Source of the DNA: Allomyces macrogynus ATCC 38327
Lineage: Eukaryota > Blastocladiomycota > Blastocladiomycetes > Blastocladiales > Blastocladiaceae
Reading direction: 5' to 3'
Assembly (NCBI GenBank): GCA_000151295.1
Contig: GG745373.1
Coordinates: 207,080 to 231,504 of the forward strand
Length of the DNA: 24,425 bases
Made by a program: the position numbers and the translations under genes. The first letter of the stretch is position 1. Each line of letters starts with the position of its first letter. Positions 1-10,900 of this stretch are shown piece after piece. The notes under the pieces are model-generated. The model saw nothing but the letters and a program-made list of their open reading frames with translations, did no database searches and was not told the origin of the DNA.

Positions 1-14
1 GGCGTCGTTGCAAA

Positions 15-132
15 TGAGTCAGCAAAGAGTCCCGTGTCGGCAGCGAGCAGCGTGTCGAGAACCGACGGCATGAAATAAACCAGGGTCTGGTCTGCAGATT
101 TGCGAATTTCAGGGAAGGACCCACATGAGTCA
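15..132. promoter_or_regulatory. Two TGAGTCA (AP-1/Gcn4-type bZIP) motifs
   Basis: The heptamer TGAGTCA occurs at 15-21 and again at 126-132. It is the classical site of Gcn4/AP-1 bZIP factors. The first copy continues as TGAGTCAGCA, which resembles a Maf/Nrf half-site. No target gene is visible, so a regulatory role is inferred from motif identity and clustering only. Confidence 0.3.
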
Positions 133-160
133 GCCAGGATCCAACAGACGAGTCATCGAT

Positions 161-194
161 TGCGTCACGTGCACAGCGGTGCACACGTGACGCA
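161..194. repeat. 11-bp perfect inverted repeat with CACGTG cores
   Basis: The left arm TGCGTCACGTG (161-171) is the exact reverse complement of the right arm CACGTGACGCA (184-194), with a 12-base spacer that has extra CAC/GTG pairing. Each arm contains the E-box CACGTG and a TGACG bZIP half-site. It could be a paired bHLH/bZIP operator or a hairpin. Confidence 0.55.
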
Positions 195-1098
195 GCGGCC
201 GAACACGCCGAAAAGAACGCAACGCAAAAACTCGAGAAAATGAAAGAAAAAACGCACCCGTAAACGACATTACTTGGAATGGAGGGGAGGACAACGGTGG
301 GGCAGAGGGGAAACGGTCCGGTTGGACGGTGCGGTGGGGGGGCAAAAGCAGGTGGGGTGTGGGCGTGGGGTGGTGCAGCGGGGCAGCAGGCGGCGGCGTG
401 GGCGCGTCCGAATCGACAGCAAAGTAGATCAGCAGCTTATTGTTGGTGGGTGGGCGTGTGCGCTAGCGGGGTGGCAGGCGGCGGCGGCGACATGGTGGTG
501 TGCGGGGGCCATGGTGGATACCAGTGGCGGGACTCGGGTCGGGGGTCAAGGTGACTCGCGGGTTGGTTCCGTTAGGAGACCGTGGTGGGGGGGGGTTCGG
601 TTCGGGTGCGGGGGGTAGCGTTTAGACGGCCATCTTGGACGACGAGGCGGGCGGCAACGAGCGCGCGCGTCGTGGTTCAAGGGGGCAAACGGGCAAGGGC
701 CAGATCGTCAACGTCTGGCACAAAAGGAGGACTTGGTGGAGTCGGTACGGTCGGTCGTTGCTTGAGTGAGCGACGACGGACAGTTGGTGGTGGTTGTGAG
801 AGCGAGAGCCGTCGCGAGGGAGCCGCTCGGTTTTGAACTGTGGTGGCCGCGCGCGTTGCCTCTCTGCCTGGTCCGGCTGCACCGCAGGGCAACAGCGGCA
901 CACCGGGCCAACCCCAAAGGCAAGCCGCATCCGCAATCGCGAATCCTGTGGCAATCCAGGATTTGGCGCCCGCCGATGAAGGGACGATCATCGCGATCTG
1001 TTCCTCATTCCTGCGCGCAACCAGACCAATCCGTTCTGAAATAATGCCTCTGTACATTGCCATGAACGACGACAGCGACGACGACGAATCCGGCGCCG

Positions 1099-3726
1099 TC
1101 AGCTCAGTGACACGGCCACGCCTGCGACCACAGCGTACAGGACGACGAGCATCGCGCCCAGCGCCTTGCCCACCTTGAAGCGCGCGAGCGGGACCACGAT
1201 TAGCATCACCACCATGATCACGAGCAGGCCCAGCAATGCCGCGACAATCGACGCGCCCACGTCGTTAAGCTGCAGCCGCGCGCCGGGCGTGCCCTGGTGC
1301 AGCGTCATGTACGCCGACGATATCCCGATTCCGAGCACCATGTTGAGCATCGGCGAGGCAAAGCACGCGGAAATCGCCACTACGGGAAGAGCGTGAGAAT
1401 CAGGTCAGGACGAGCCCGAGTGAGACATGGCTGCAAATCAGGGTAGACGTACTCGCCGGGAAACCCATCTTGGCCATGGTTACGTTCGCGACAAAATCTA
1501 CACGGGACGCACATTGATCTCAGTCTCGAATCCGACACAGACGCGGAGCGAGCGACATGTACGGACCGCCAAGGCTGTTTCCGGCAGCAAACACGGTGAG
1601 CCCCATAACCGAATTCGAGATGTTGAAGATGACCGAGAGCGCCTACGACGCGAAGCAGTGTCGTGAGTTGCTGAGCGCGGCGCGTTGCAGGCGCGAATTG
1701 CCGATACATACCTTGAGCAGCCCGACAATCTCGTTGGCCGTGAGGTAGATCCACACCATGCCCACGACAAACCCAAACCAGCAGTAGGTGAACCGCGTAA
1801 AATGCATTGCCGGGTTGAGCGCGAGCCCGGCCGCCGTCACGATACACGCGATCCCGCCGAGGACCGCCGCCAGCACCACGCGCGACCCCGCATACTCGAG
1901 CCCATCTGTTCCAAACAATGCGCGTCAGTTTCCCGAACAGAGCACACCCAGGATCAATCCAATCGAGTCGTACCCGCCATGACCAGTCCAGCGACAATAC
2001 TCCCAAGCACATTCTGCGCGACGCAAATCCCACGATGCCGCACCTCAGCCCCGAAATTGGTCGGCGCGTCCGGCGCGAGCACGGGCACCGATACGCGCAG
2101 AACCGCGTACATGGGCGCCAGTGCCAACAAAACCGCGCGCTCGATCCACCCGGATGTCGGCCGGCGCAGCGCGACCCGCAGCGGGAACAGCAGGTCGCCC
2201 GCACCCATATCTGCACGATCGCCAATCTCGTCCTCGATCTCGTCGTACGCCGACGGGGTCGCGAGTAGGCTCGGCGACTGCACCGTTTCCGCGACGGTCC
2301 AGTTGGTTGGAATGATGAGCGGCGGTGGTGGCACCAATGCGGGCGTCGAACTGCGGTCCGGCAGCAGCGTCGGCGGCCTCAAGTGGCCCGACGGCGTGCG
2401 CACAAGCTCCACCGTGTCGGTGACGTCCCCGGTTCGCGTCGAAAACCGCGACGGCGATCGTCTGGGGGACGACATGCCGCTGTGCGACGACCGCGGGCCG
2501 TAACTGCGAGTCGAGCGCGGGTAGTACGAGTGCAACGACCGTGGCCGGTCGCCCGCCTGGTCGGCGAGGTCGACGGCCTCGAGCAGCGAGAACCGGTGGT
2601 GCGGCTGGTGCTGCAGCCGGTGCAAAATATGCGACCGCACCGAAGGTGACGTGCTCATCGCATCATTGAGCTCGTCTTCTTCCACGTCCGATTCGTTGTC
2701 GTTGGGCTCGATGGTCAAAGCTGGCGGGATCAGTGGGGCGCCCAGGTCGTCGTCGTCGCTGTTATCGCCGCTGTCGACAAGAAGCGCATGCGCGGCCTTG
2801 GCGGCACGCCGCTGCCGGTGCCGCCGCGCCGTCCACCACTCGCCAGCAACGACGACGGCGACGTAGAGCGCGTAATACGCCATGAGCGCAATTGATTCGG
2901 CGAGCGTGATGGCGTGGTCGAACGCGACAATGAGAATCAGGATCAGGGATCCGACAAAGAAGAGGCCGTCGCGCAAGAACGCAGCCTTGTTGAGCGTAAA
3001 CGGCGCAATGTAGGCGACGCAGCCGAGGACCATGGTCGTGATAAACGCTGCTGCGCCGACCAGTTCGCCAAGCGCCAGGCCGCCGGCGCCCGAGGTCAGC
3101 GCCGAGAAGGTGGAGACGAGGTCCGGGGACCCGTTGCCAAAGGCGAGCAACGTCACGCCCGCTAGCGACTCGGACATTTCAAAGTGCTGCGCGATCGTGC
3201 TGAGGTTCGGGCCTGTTTGATCATTGCAAAAGTGACGTTCGCGTCAGTTTCTGGAATCGTCACAGCCAAGCCGAATGCATCGCGGAAGGCCAAGAAGCAG
3301 CGGAGCGCACGCACAGAAAAACTCGGACGCGGCCGTGCCGAGCGTCGCGAAAAGGAGCACAAGCCATCCCAGCAGCAGCACGACCGACGGGACCCGCCAC
3401 GGCGCCGCGACACCGCAGTAGTACCAGTGCAGGTAATTGACGAGACCATCGTCGGCGTCGGTGCAGTGCGCGCGCACGAACGCGCACGGATCCGGGTGGG
3501 TCGCGGGCGGATGCGTGCACTCGTCGACGGCACTGGTGCTGCTGCCTCCGCCGTCAAAAAGGGTGGAGGACGCGCTTGCCGCGGTGGCGAGCACGGCGGG
3601 CACCACACAGGCCGCAAGGGTGAGCGTGAACGCGAGCGTGAGGCCGATTTGCCGTGACCTTGAGGTACGTCGGCTCTTGCGGGTGCGCGGCTCAGGTCCT
3701 GGCGGCGCCCCCGTGGATTCGGTCAT
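1099..3726 (-). CDS. NCLX-type (SLC8B1-like) Na+/Ca2+ exchanger, CaCA superfamily
   Basis: Membrane cation/Ca2+ antiporter. Exons from 5': 3726-3315, 3212-1974, 1905-1712, 1642-1567, 1497-1453, 1379-1099; phases agree and give 748 residues. A basic N-terminus precedes a hydrophobic segment (about 33-52), then a four-Cys extramembrane region (about residues 75-110) as in NCLX proteins. FFCPNLSTIA spans the first splice. The alpha-1 motif GNGSPD is at 163-168 and the alpha-2 motif GNSLGD at 636-641, the ion-binding repeats of the family. Between them lies a long acidic, Ser/Pro-rich loop (about 260-480), probably cytosolic. GNGSPD rather than a plant/yeast CAX signature supports the NCLX branch; yeast Ecm27 is the likely fungal relative. 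The membrane (mitochondrial or other) cannot be read from sequence. The ATG at 3726 has an ACCATGA context; an in-frame Met lies farther upstream. It diverges from the RibD-like gene. Confidence 0.9.
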
Positions 3727-3936
3727 GGTTGGTCGTGTCTTTAGCGCGTGTACGGTTGCAGCAGGTGGTTCGTTCAGCATTGTCGGGAACGAGAGCGTCG
3801 CGAGTCGCGACGTGGTTGATGTCGCTGACGAGCGAGCGGACAAGCGGTTGTCGCGATGAACGCAGCGGTCAGGCATCGCACGCTTCACAGCAAGAGCTTC
3901 GTTCCCGTCGATCGCGCCGCCGCCGTCGTGTTGCTG

Positions 3937-3955
3937 CCCAATCCGGCCCAATCCG
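3937..3955. promoter_or_regulatory. Tandem paired CCAAT boxes in divergent promoter
   Basis: The 9-mer CCCAATCCG occurs at 3937-3945 and 3947-3955, giving CCAAT at 3938-3942 and 3948-3952, one helical turn apart. CCAAT is the site of the HAP/NF-Y complex in fungi. The pair lies between the exchanger (start 3726, minus) and the reductase (start 4078, plus), about 125-140 bp before the latter. That position favours the 4078 start over the ATG at 3961. Confidence 0.4.
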
Positions 3956-4077
3956 CAAGCATGGCCGCGACACGTCGATGCCACCGCGCTCTCCTCGCTC
4001 TCTCTCAACCCTCGTCTCTTGCAGCACGATTTGCACATCAGCACCAACACAGCAGTCTACGACACCAGGCACCGACC

Positions 4078-5181
4078 ATGAGCGCCGATCACGCCCCAGC
4101 CGCCTCGGCCCGCGCAGGCAACCGCGACGCGCTGAGCCTCGGCACGTTTGCGCACGACCCGCAGATGCCGTTGAGCGAAATGGTCGCGTTCTACGACGTG
4201 CGGCACTGCGTCCCGCCCGAGCCCGCATCGCCCATGGTGCTCCGCCGCCCGTTTATCTGGTCCAACTCGGCCGTCTCGCTCGATGGGTACCTGGCGTTTC
4301 TCGAGCCGGGCGACGAGGGACCGACGGGGATCGTGATGCGGCCAACCTACCCGACCATGGCTAATGTGGATTACCGGATGCTGCAGACGGGGTGCGTTTC
4401 ATGGTCCAGAATTTGGGCGCGATTCGGTGACGACGGGTCTCACTCTGATCCATTCTGTCGTAGCTGGGCGCACTCGGACGCGTTTATCATTACCGGCAGC
4501 ATCTTGCGCGACGAGCCCAACGCGCAAATTCGCGTCGTGTACGTTGTTGTGTCGATTGGTCGCGCTCAGGACGCGACATCGTCCCATTGCTGACCCGAAT
4601 TTCGATCACATAGCTTCGACGACCTGATCGAGTACCGCCAAAAAGTCCTCGGCAAGCCCGCGCAGCCGTACCTCGTCGTGCTCACGCGCACGGGCGACAT
4701 TCCCGCAACGCACCCGATCTTCAACCCGCCGGACCTGCCCGGCCACCGCGACGCCAAGATCATCATCGCGACCACCACCGCTGGCGCCGCCAAACTTTCG
4801 CTCACCACCCTCAGCCAGCAGTGCAACCCGCCGCACACGGTCCTCGTCGCCGAGGCCGACGACGGCACGTCGGTCGACTACGCGCGGCTGTTCGACCGTC
4901 TCTACCGCGACTACCACGTGCGGCACCTTGATATCGCGACGGGCGGCATCGTCATCAAGGAATTGATCCAGGGCAAGTTCCTGGACGAGGTGCGCATGAC
5001 GCAGGCGATGCAGTTGGCAGGGCGAATGGCGTCGGACGGACGCGCGAGGCCGCATTTCTTCCCGGCGTTTGACGAGCATCTGTTTACGGCCGCGACGGCA
5101 CCGCATTTGAGGATTGACGGTGTGCGCGTGTGCGGGCAGCGGCTGCTGTTTTTGCGGATGGGCGTCGAGTACAGGCACTGA
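4078..5181 (+). CDS. RibD C-terminal/DHFR-fold reductase, RIB7-like
   Basis: Exons 4078-4391, 4464-4538 and 4614-5181 give 318 residues. The core carries RibD_C-type landmarks: SNSAVSLDGYLA near the start of the fold, then SDAFIITGSILRDEP across the first splice, and ATGGIVIKELIQGKFLDEV late in the protein, equivalent to the glycine-rich NADPH-binding GG..L...L...LVDE segment. In fungi, Rib7 reduces the diaminopyrimidine ribosyl phosphate early in riboflavin synthesis. This protein is longer than yeast Rib7 and could instead be a paralogous RibD_C reductase, so I give no symbol. The start is uncertain: an in-frame ATG at 3961 adds 39 residues without acidic side chains and rich in Arg, Ser and Ala, resembling a mitochondrial presequence. 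Both ATGs have good contexts. Confidence 0.8.
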
Positions 5182-5570
5182 TCCAACGTCGGGCGCGATG
5201 ACGTTGTGTTGGAATACCATAAAATACATGAGCGAGACGCTTGTTTGCGACCATATCGACAGTCGGGACGTGGTTTGTGCGGAGAGCGATCAGTACTGGA
5301 CAGCCGTCGCGCCGTTACAAGTGAGACATGCACGACGCCGGCCGACCGACGGTGCGCGACGGACGCGTCGAAGCCGGCGGCCGCCACGTCAACGGCTTCT
5401 CCGGCGCGGCTGGCCGCCGGTCCACAGCCAGCGACGCGCGCGCGGCGCGCATCCCTGTCGCGACGACCTCGCCCCGCCGACGCCCGCGGCAGCGCTCTCT
5501 CCCCATCCAGCGCGGCGCCAGCATCCACGATTAACCTGCAATCAACTGCTCACGAGCCCCATCCACCATC
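5182..5570. other. Intergenic region, no gene seen
   Basis: It separates the reductase stop from the next plus-strand start and presumably holds a 3' UTR and a promoter. I see no recognisable protein or RNA gene, no canonical TATA box and no repeat. Confidence 0.6.
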
Positions 5571-6294
5571 ATGTTCACGTCGACCGAGACCAAGTCCTAC
5601 AAGATCATGGATCCGAACTACGACGTGGCCATGATTCTGTGCGTGTCGGCGCGGCGGGCCGCCGTCTTTGGCCCGTCGACTCGTGCGCGCTGCCATGGCT
5701 GATCCACGTTTGCCGCCGCGGCTCGAATTAGGATGGAGTCGTCGACCATGTCGCGGTACTGCGCGGAGCGCGCGCAAATGTCCGGCACGTCGTGCTGGAA
5801 AACGTGCCAGATCCATTCCGGTATCTACATTGAGGATACCTTCACATTTGTCGGGCAATTTGATCGGCCTTCTGATCCCACACATTTTAGACGCGGCCAA
5901 GCTTGCCGCCGACCTGATCCTGACCCTCGGCACCTCGTCGCTCGCGGGCCCCGCCGCCGCCGGTTCCGGCGAGTCGTCAGACAACGGCACCAAGGCCACC
6001 GGCTCGGTCAACGATGCCGCGCTCGCCAACGTGCGCGACCTCGACCTGTCGGGCATCGTGCAGTTTGTGCTCGACACGGCGTCGCGCACGGCCAACACGT
6101 GCGGCAAGAACAGCCACGACCACTGCCAGTCGTGCGCGTTTGCGGCGGGCCGCGCGCAGGCCGTGCTCAAGTCGTTGGTCGCCGACCAGGCCGCCAAGAA
6201 GGGGACGTCGGCGGTCGCCGCCGAAGGGATGGTCCCGCAGAGCGCGCGCAAGCTGCCGCACGAGACGGAGAAGATGCAGGAGCAGGCCGTGTAA
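5571..6294 (+). CDS. Hypothetical protein with Cys pairs
   Basis: I do not recognise this protein. Exons 5571-5638, 5732-5820 and 5891-6294 join with consistent phases (2, then 1) into 186 residues. The first two exons encode a short N-terminal segment with Cys at 33, 44 and 48 (RYC, then SCWKTC). A helix-like stretch rich in Ala and Leu follows (DAAKLAADLILTL), then a Gly/Ser/Ala linker, and a second Cys cluster (TCGKNSHDHCQSC). The tail is charged and ends EKMQEQAV. The paired Cys and His residues could bind metal or form disulfides; no family match is claimed. There is no signal peptide or membrane span. It is convergent with the rhodanese-methyltransferase gene, 142 bp away. Confidence 0.7.
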
Positions 6295-6436
6295 AGGGCG
6301 GCAGCGATGTGTGATAGGAGGGACGCGGCTGTGAGTCGCGTCGAGAATGCTGATGGAGCAGAGCAGTGCCGTGGTCGTGATGGAACAGAGCGCATGTCAC
6401 AATGAACGTAAAATGAAGCCATGTTGATGTTTGAAT

Positions 6437-7661
6437 CTACATCTTGCGAGCGACAAACCAGTCCAACGGCCGACCATCGGCAATCACGACCGTCTCATTG
6501 CGCAGCACCTGGTACCCGGCCTCTTTCGTGAACCCCCACCCCCACTCGCTCGCGCGCGCTATCACCTCGGCGTCTGGCCGGTCCAACAACCTCGCATTCA
6601 ACGGCCGCGTCAATTCGCCCGGCACCAGCAAATTCGTCAACGACGTGGGCGTTTCATGCTTCTCCATCCACTCGTCCAGCTCCATCCCCTGTGGCAACTG
6701 GAACGTCGACAGCATCACGACAGCGCCTGGCTTGTTGAGGAACTTGTGCAACGCCGGCGCAAACGTGCGGGGTGGTAAGAATCGGTGCAGGAGCACCCAG
6801 TCGAATGGCGTTGGCCAGGCCGGGACCGCGGGTTTGATGGCGCCAAACGGGTCGAGGCGCGCGGGCACGACTTGCACGCGGTCAGTGACGGCTAGGACGC
6901 GTGCGGCTTGCGCGGTCCGGTCGCAGCTGCCCTTCCACGAGTCGACGCCAACGGCGGATGCGAGACAGTCGGGGAACGTGTGCAGCAGCCACATGATGTC
7001 GCGGCCGGCGCCGCAACCGAGGTCGAGCACGGTTGCGCCCGAAGAGGGGAATTGCGGGTCGGCACGGAGAAGGGCCGCTGTGAGCTCGAGTACGGCTGCT
7101 GGGTCGTACGGCAGCCGCATTGTGCGAATAACCGCGACGGGGAGACCTGTCGGCGAGTCTGCAGCGGGTGCCGCTGCCGGTGGAGAGGGCGAGGGCGACC
7201 GCTCCGGCGCGACTGGTGCCGTCGATGGCGGCGCAAATTGTCGATCCCGTTCCTCAAGTGGCTTGATCGCGACCACGACCTCGTATCCCGCGGCTGCAGC
7301 CGACGCCCACAGCTCGTCCCTGTCCGCCAGAACGTGCGTGACATTCCACTTGCTTGTGACGAGGTACCGCACAAAGTCGACCGCGCCAAAATCCGGCGAG
7401 TCGGCCGCCATCCGGTACGCGGCCTTCGGCCACGGGACCGATTTTTCGGGCAGTAGGAACCAGGGAAAATCGGCGCGGGTTGCAAATGCGGGTGGGTAGC
7501 GGCAGGGCAAAGCTGCCGCGGCTTTGCCGAGCCAGGTAGGCGGCGGCGGGCCGCACGTCGATCACCTTGGCATTGCGAATAGTGGCGAGAGCATTGCGGG
7601 CGGTCGCGCCGTCGTGGTCGTCGGGTGCGATGCACGGGAAAGAGGTCGCGAGGATGGGCAT
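6437..7661 (-). CDS. Rhodanese-like domain fused to SAM-dependent methyltransferase (frameshifted)
   Basis: Intronless reading of about 407 residues once a one-base frame change is allowed. The first frame starts at 7661 and holds the front of a rhodanese fold: KVIDVRPAAAYL and RGSFALP. The second frame holds FPWFLLPEKSVPW and the rest of the domain. The switch must fall between about 7470 and 7505, too little room for an intron of the size used elsewhere here. The C-terminal half is a class I methyltransferase: motif I VLDLGCGAGRD, an acidic residue in VGVDSW, then FDWVLLHRF (motif IV) and a beta-strand with AVVMLSTFQLP. No rhodanese active-site Cys loop is seen, so that domain is probably non-catalytic. 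The substrate is unknown. The frame break may be a pseudogene lesion or an assembly error. The gene diverges from the DDB1-like gene. Confidence 0.75.
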
Positions 7662-7820
7662 TTGTCACGTGGAGATGAACCGCGAGCAAGGACTCGAAGG
7701 ACTTGGATTTTTTGCTCAGCCTCCAGCTTGCCAACGACGTCGATCGGCCAGCTGCAGCCAAATGCAGATCCTGTTCTGTGCCTGACATCGCGATATTGGA
7801 ACTGATTCAGCAAAGCAAGT

Positions 7821-7848
7821 TGCTCCAATCAAGCTGCTCCAATCAAGC
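7821..7848. promoter_or_regulatory. Tandem 14-bp repeat carrying two CCAAT boxes
   Basis: TGCTCCAATCAAGC is repeated exactly head to tail at 7821-7834 and 7835-7848, placing CCAAT at 7825-7829 and 7839-7843. It sits in the 273-bp divergent space between the rhodanese-methyltransferase (start 7661, minus) and the DDB1-like gene (start 7935, plus), about 90-110 bp before the latter, a usual position for a HAP/NF-Y site. Confidence 0.45.
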
Positions 7849-7934
7849 CGGTTCTCGTCCGTGTCGCAGGAATTTAGGCATCCAACGGTTCACGTCGCAG
7901 TTTAATTGGCCTGCAAGACACGCACCAGTCAGCC

Positions 7935-10900
7935 ATGACGGCCGACTCGGTGCTCGTCCGGCAAGTGCGGTCGTCGGACCACGTTACGTCGTTTGCCGTG
8001 GGCCAGTTCCTCGCCCAAGACCGCTACGACGTGGCAGTGGTCAAAGTACGCCTGCCGACAAGACGGACGCGACACGCCCATTTGATTGATTGCTCGCTCA
8101 TTTGACGAGCCGTGGGCGCCTTAGTACGATACCGTCGAGCTGTACGCGCTGGAACCCGACACGTTGCGGCTACAGCACCTCGCGCGACAGTGCTTTTTCG
8201 CGCCGATTGTGCGCGTGCACGCGTTCCCGCTCCGCGACCAGGACGTGAGCGTGTTTGACGATGTCGACGACTTTGACGTGGACGACGTTGCGCACGGCGA
8301 CGATGTGGGCAAAGCAGACGCGGATCGCGACGACAAGGAGAGCGTGGGCGCGTACCTGAAGCGGTGCGCATGGCGTGGCACCGATTTCTTGGCCATGACG
8401 TCCGAGAATGGGTTCCTCGACTTGCTCGCCATGGTTCAGGACCCCGTGTCGGGTAAGGTCAAGTTCGTTCCCGTGAAAACGGTGCGTAGTCTTGATGCTG
8501 TTCCCTGATCGCCGCGCTCAATGACGCTCACATTGTCATTCGCCACCAGGTCATGCTCTCGACCAAACACACGGCCTTCGACCACCTCGACCTCGGTTCG
8601 CACCTGTCCGTACACGCCGGCACGCGCGATATCGCCATTGCCGCGTTCCAAGACACGCTGCGCATTCTCTCCGTCCCATCGCCATCGAGCTATCTCGTGC
8701 GTGGTGCGGCCGACCCGGTCGAGCACGACGTGGATCTCGGCGCACTCGTTATTTGGCACCTTTTCCACCTGCAATCGTACACGTTTGCGCCGAAAAATCA
8801 CCTGGTCGCCGTCGGTTACCGCGATGTAACCAAGCAGGCCGTGGCCGCGTTGGTTGAGCGCACGGACCAGGGAATGACGACCTACGTATTGCCATTTGAT
8901 GCGGGCACGCCAACGGTCACTGCCGCGTTCCCGCTACCGTTTCGCCACGACGCGTGCTGCATTGTCACGGTGCGTCGGATTCGGTGGTTGGTTGGAATGG
9001 ACCAACTCTGACCTGACCAGTGACCCACTCAACAGGAAAACGAGGTGCTCTTGGTGTCCGTATCCGACATGACCAACGGCAACGTCAATTTGGCGCGATC
9101 ACGGCTCAACGCGACGGGTGCGTGCGTGATAAACCGCCCCCGTTGGATCTCACCGCTGACCGCCGTGAATCGCCCGCTAGGACTCGTGTGCAGCGCCTGC
9201 CCGATCCCAGACCGCATCACGCCGTACGTGTACCTGCTCACGGACCACGGCGACCTCATCCAGTGGCGACCCGACCAGCCCGAGTGCCATCGCGTGCAAC
9301 GGCTCAACGCGCACGATGCGCAGCTCGCGTACCTCGGGCGCGACGTGCTCGAGGGCATTCAGGTCGATATTTTGCTAGCCATGAGTCCGGTCTCGGATTG
9401 GCAAATGCTGCTGGTATGTCTCGTCACTTGCGTTTCGTGGGGCCAATGCACTGGTGGCTCATTTGCAGGGGTCTTTTGATCTAGGTTGGCGATTCCGTTG
9501 CGCACACGATCCCCGTCTCGACGACCATTTCTCCAGTGAGCCACGCGATTGCACACCAGTCGCAACTGCTTGTCGCGTCGGGCGATTCCCTCACGCAGGT
9601 GATCAGCGAAATGGACTTCATTGTCGAGTCCGAGTCGGCGAGCGACTTTGAAGGGTGCGGTACGGCTGATTCTGGTCCCCCAATCTGACGCGGGAGACTC
9701 ATCTCTACTTGACTGAATCTCGTTAGCCTCGACCACCTGTTTGCGCTCGATGACCTCGTCGTGCTCGCGTACAGCACGGAAACGGTCGTGCTGCAACTCC
9801 AAGGTGCGAAGCCATCCATCTATTCCGTTCTCCACCGGCTCATTCATCTCACACCACATTCTTGGATCAGACGGCGAACTGCGCGCCGCGACCGACGCGC
9901 CGTGGCGACTCGATGCGACCACGCTCGCCTTTTTCACGCACGGCAGCGTCACGTACCAGGTGCTCGCCGACGAAATCCGTGGGCAGTCTGGGACGTCGCT
10001 CGAGCAGCGCGCGTGGCGGCCTGACGAGGGGGTTACGATCGCCAAGGCCACACCGGGTGCCGCAGGAATTGTTGTACTCTTGCACGCCGGGGCTGAGCAG
10101 CGCGTCGCCGTGATCGGCTTCGGTCTGCCGACGGGCGCAGAGGCCACAGGCGTGCCCCTGACAGCGCCACCAACGTGCGTTACCGAGTGCGGCGACATGA
10201 TTCTCGTCGGCACATACGACGCGCAGCTCGTGGTCATCACTGGCAACGACGTACCACCACCACTGCCCATTGCGCTCGGCGACGCAGCGCGGATTCCCAA
10301 CTCGCTCCTCGTCCACCTCGACCGTATCCTGATCGGGTGCCGCGACGGCACGCTCGTGGTCGCGGACGCGGCGTCGTACGTGGTTGTCGCACACGTGGCT
10401 GTGGGTGTTGGGCCTGTGACGTTGGTTGCCGCGCACGGCCGCGCATGGTGCGTCAGCGACGGCAGGCTGTTCGAGGTCGTGGTTCGCGGCGGCCGCGCGC
10501 GGGCCGTACGCGTGCACGTTGGTGCGGCCCATGTGGCGCCGTTTGTCGACGGCGCGTTGATCGTGGTCGCGCCCGACCGGCTGGTGGTCGGGCGTGTCGG
10601 GGATGGAGTGGTCGTGCGCAAGCACACGGTGCGCAATATGGTACGTTGTTGTGGGTGATGGGAGTTAGGAAGGGGATGAGGACTGATGCGCGGTGGGGTT
10701 GGTTGCAGCCGTCGGTCACTAGGCTCTTGTCCATGGACGACTTAGTTCTGGCGTGCCACGCGAAACCACGTAAGTCGCTGATCCAGGTTCTCGACGACGC
10801 GTGGTACCCGGTTTCGGACTTGCTGCTCGACCAGTACGTCATGTGCTGGCAAGGTGTGTGAGATAATCGTTTCTTATACTCCCATTGGGTCCGCCAAACT

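Larger units (their letters stand above)
1..1098. other. Left intergenic region, no supported gene
   Basis: No reading frame here resembles a known family, and the long frames on both strands overlap each other, as expected in GC-rich noncoding DNA. The part next to 1099 should hold the 3' UTR of the exchanger. The part near the left edge holds two TGAGTCA motifs and an inverted repeat with CACGTG, which looks more like promoter DNA, perhaps for a gene beyond the left edge. Positions 279-620 are strongly G-rich on the plus strand, with several runs of four or more G. Confidence 0.6.

Noticed and set aside
130..345. 71-residue minus-strand frame
   Set aside because: No homology or start context; it overlaps the inverted repeat and G-rich tract.
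1380..1456. A GC-AG intron in the exchanger gene (donor GCGAGT at 1456)
   Set aside because: Careful phasing shows a standard GTACGT donor at 1452 gives an ATG codon across the junction and a family-like GFPAMAISACF, so no GC donor is needed.
7254..7661. Reading the rhodanese part as a separate short gene
   Set aside because: The domain continues in another frame 35 bp later, and the family has rhodanese and methyltransferase joined; a one-base indel is simpler.
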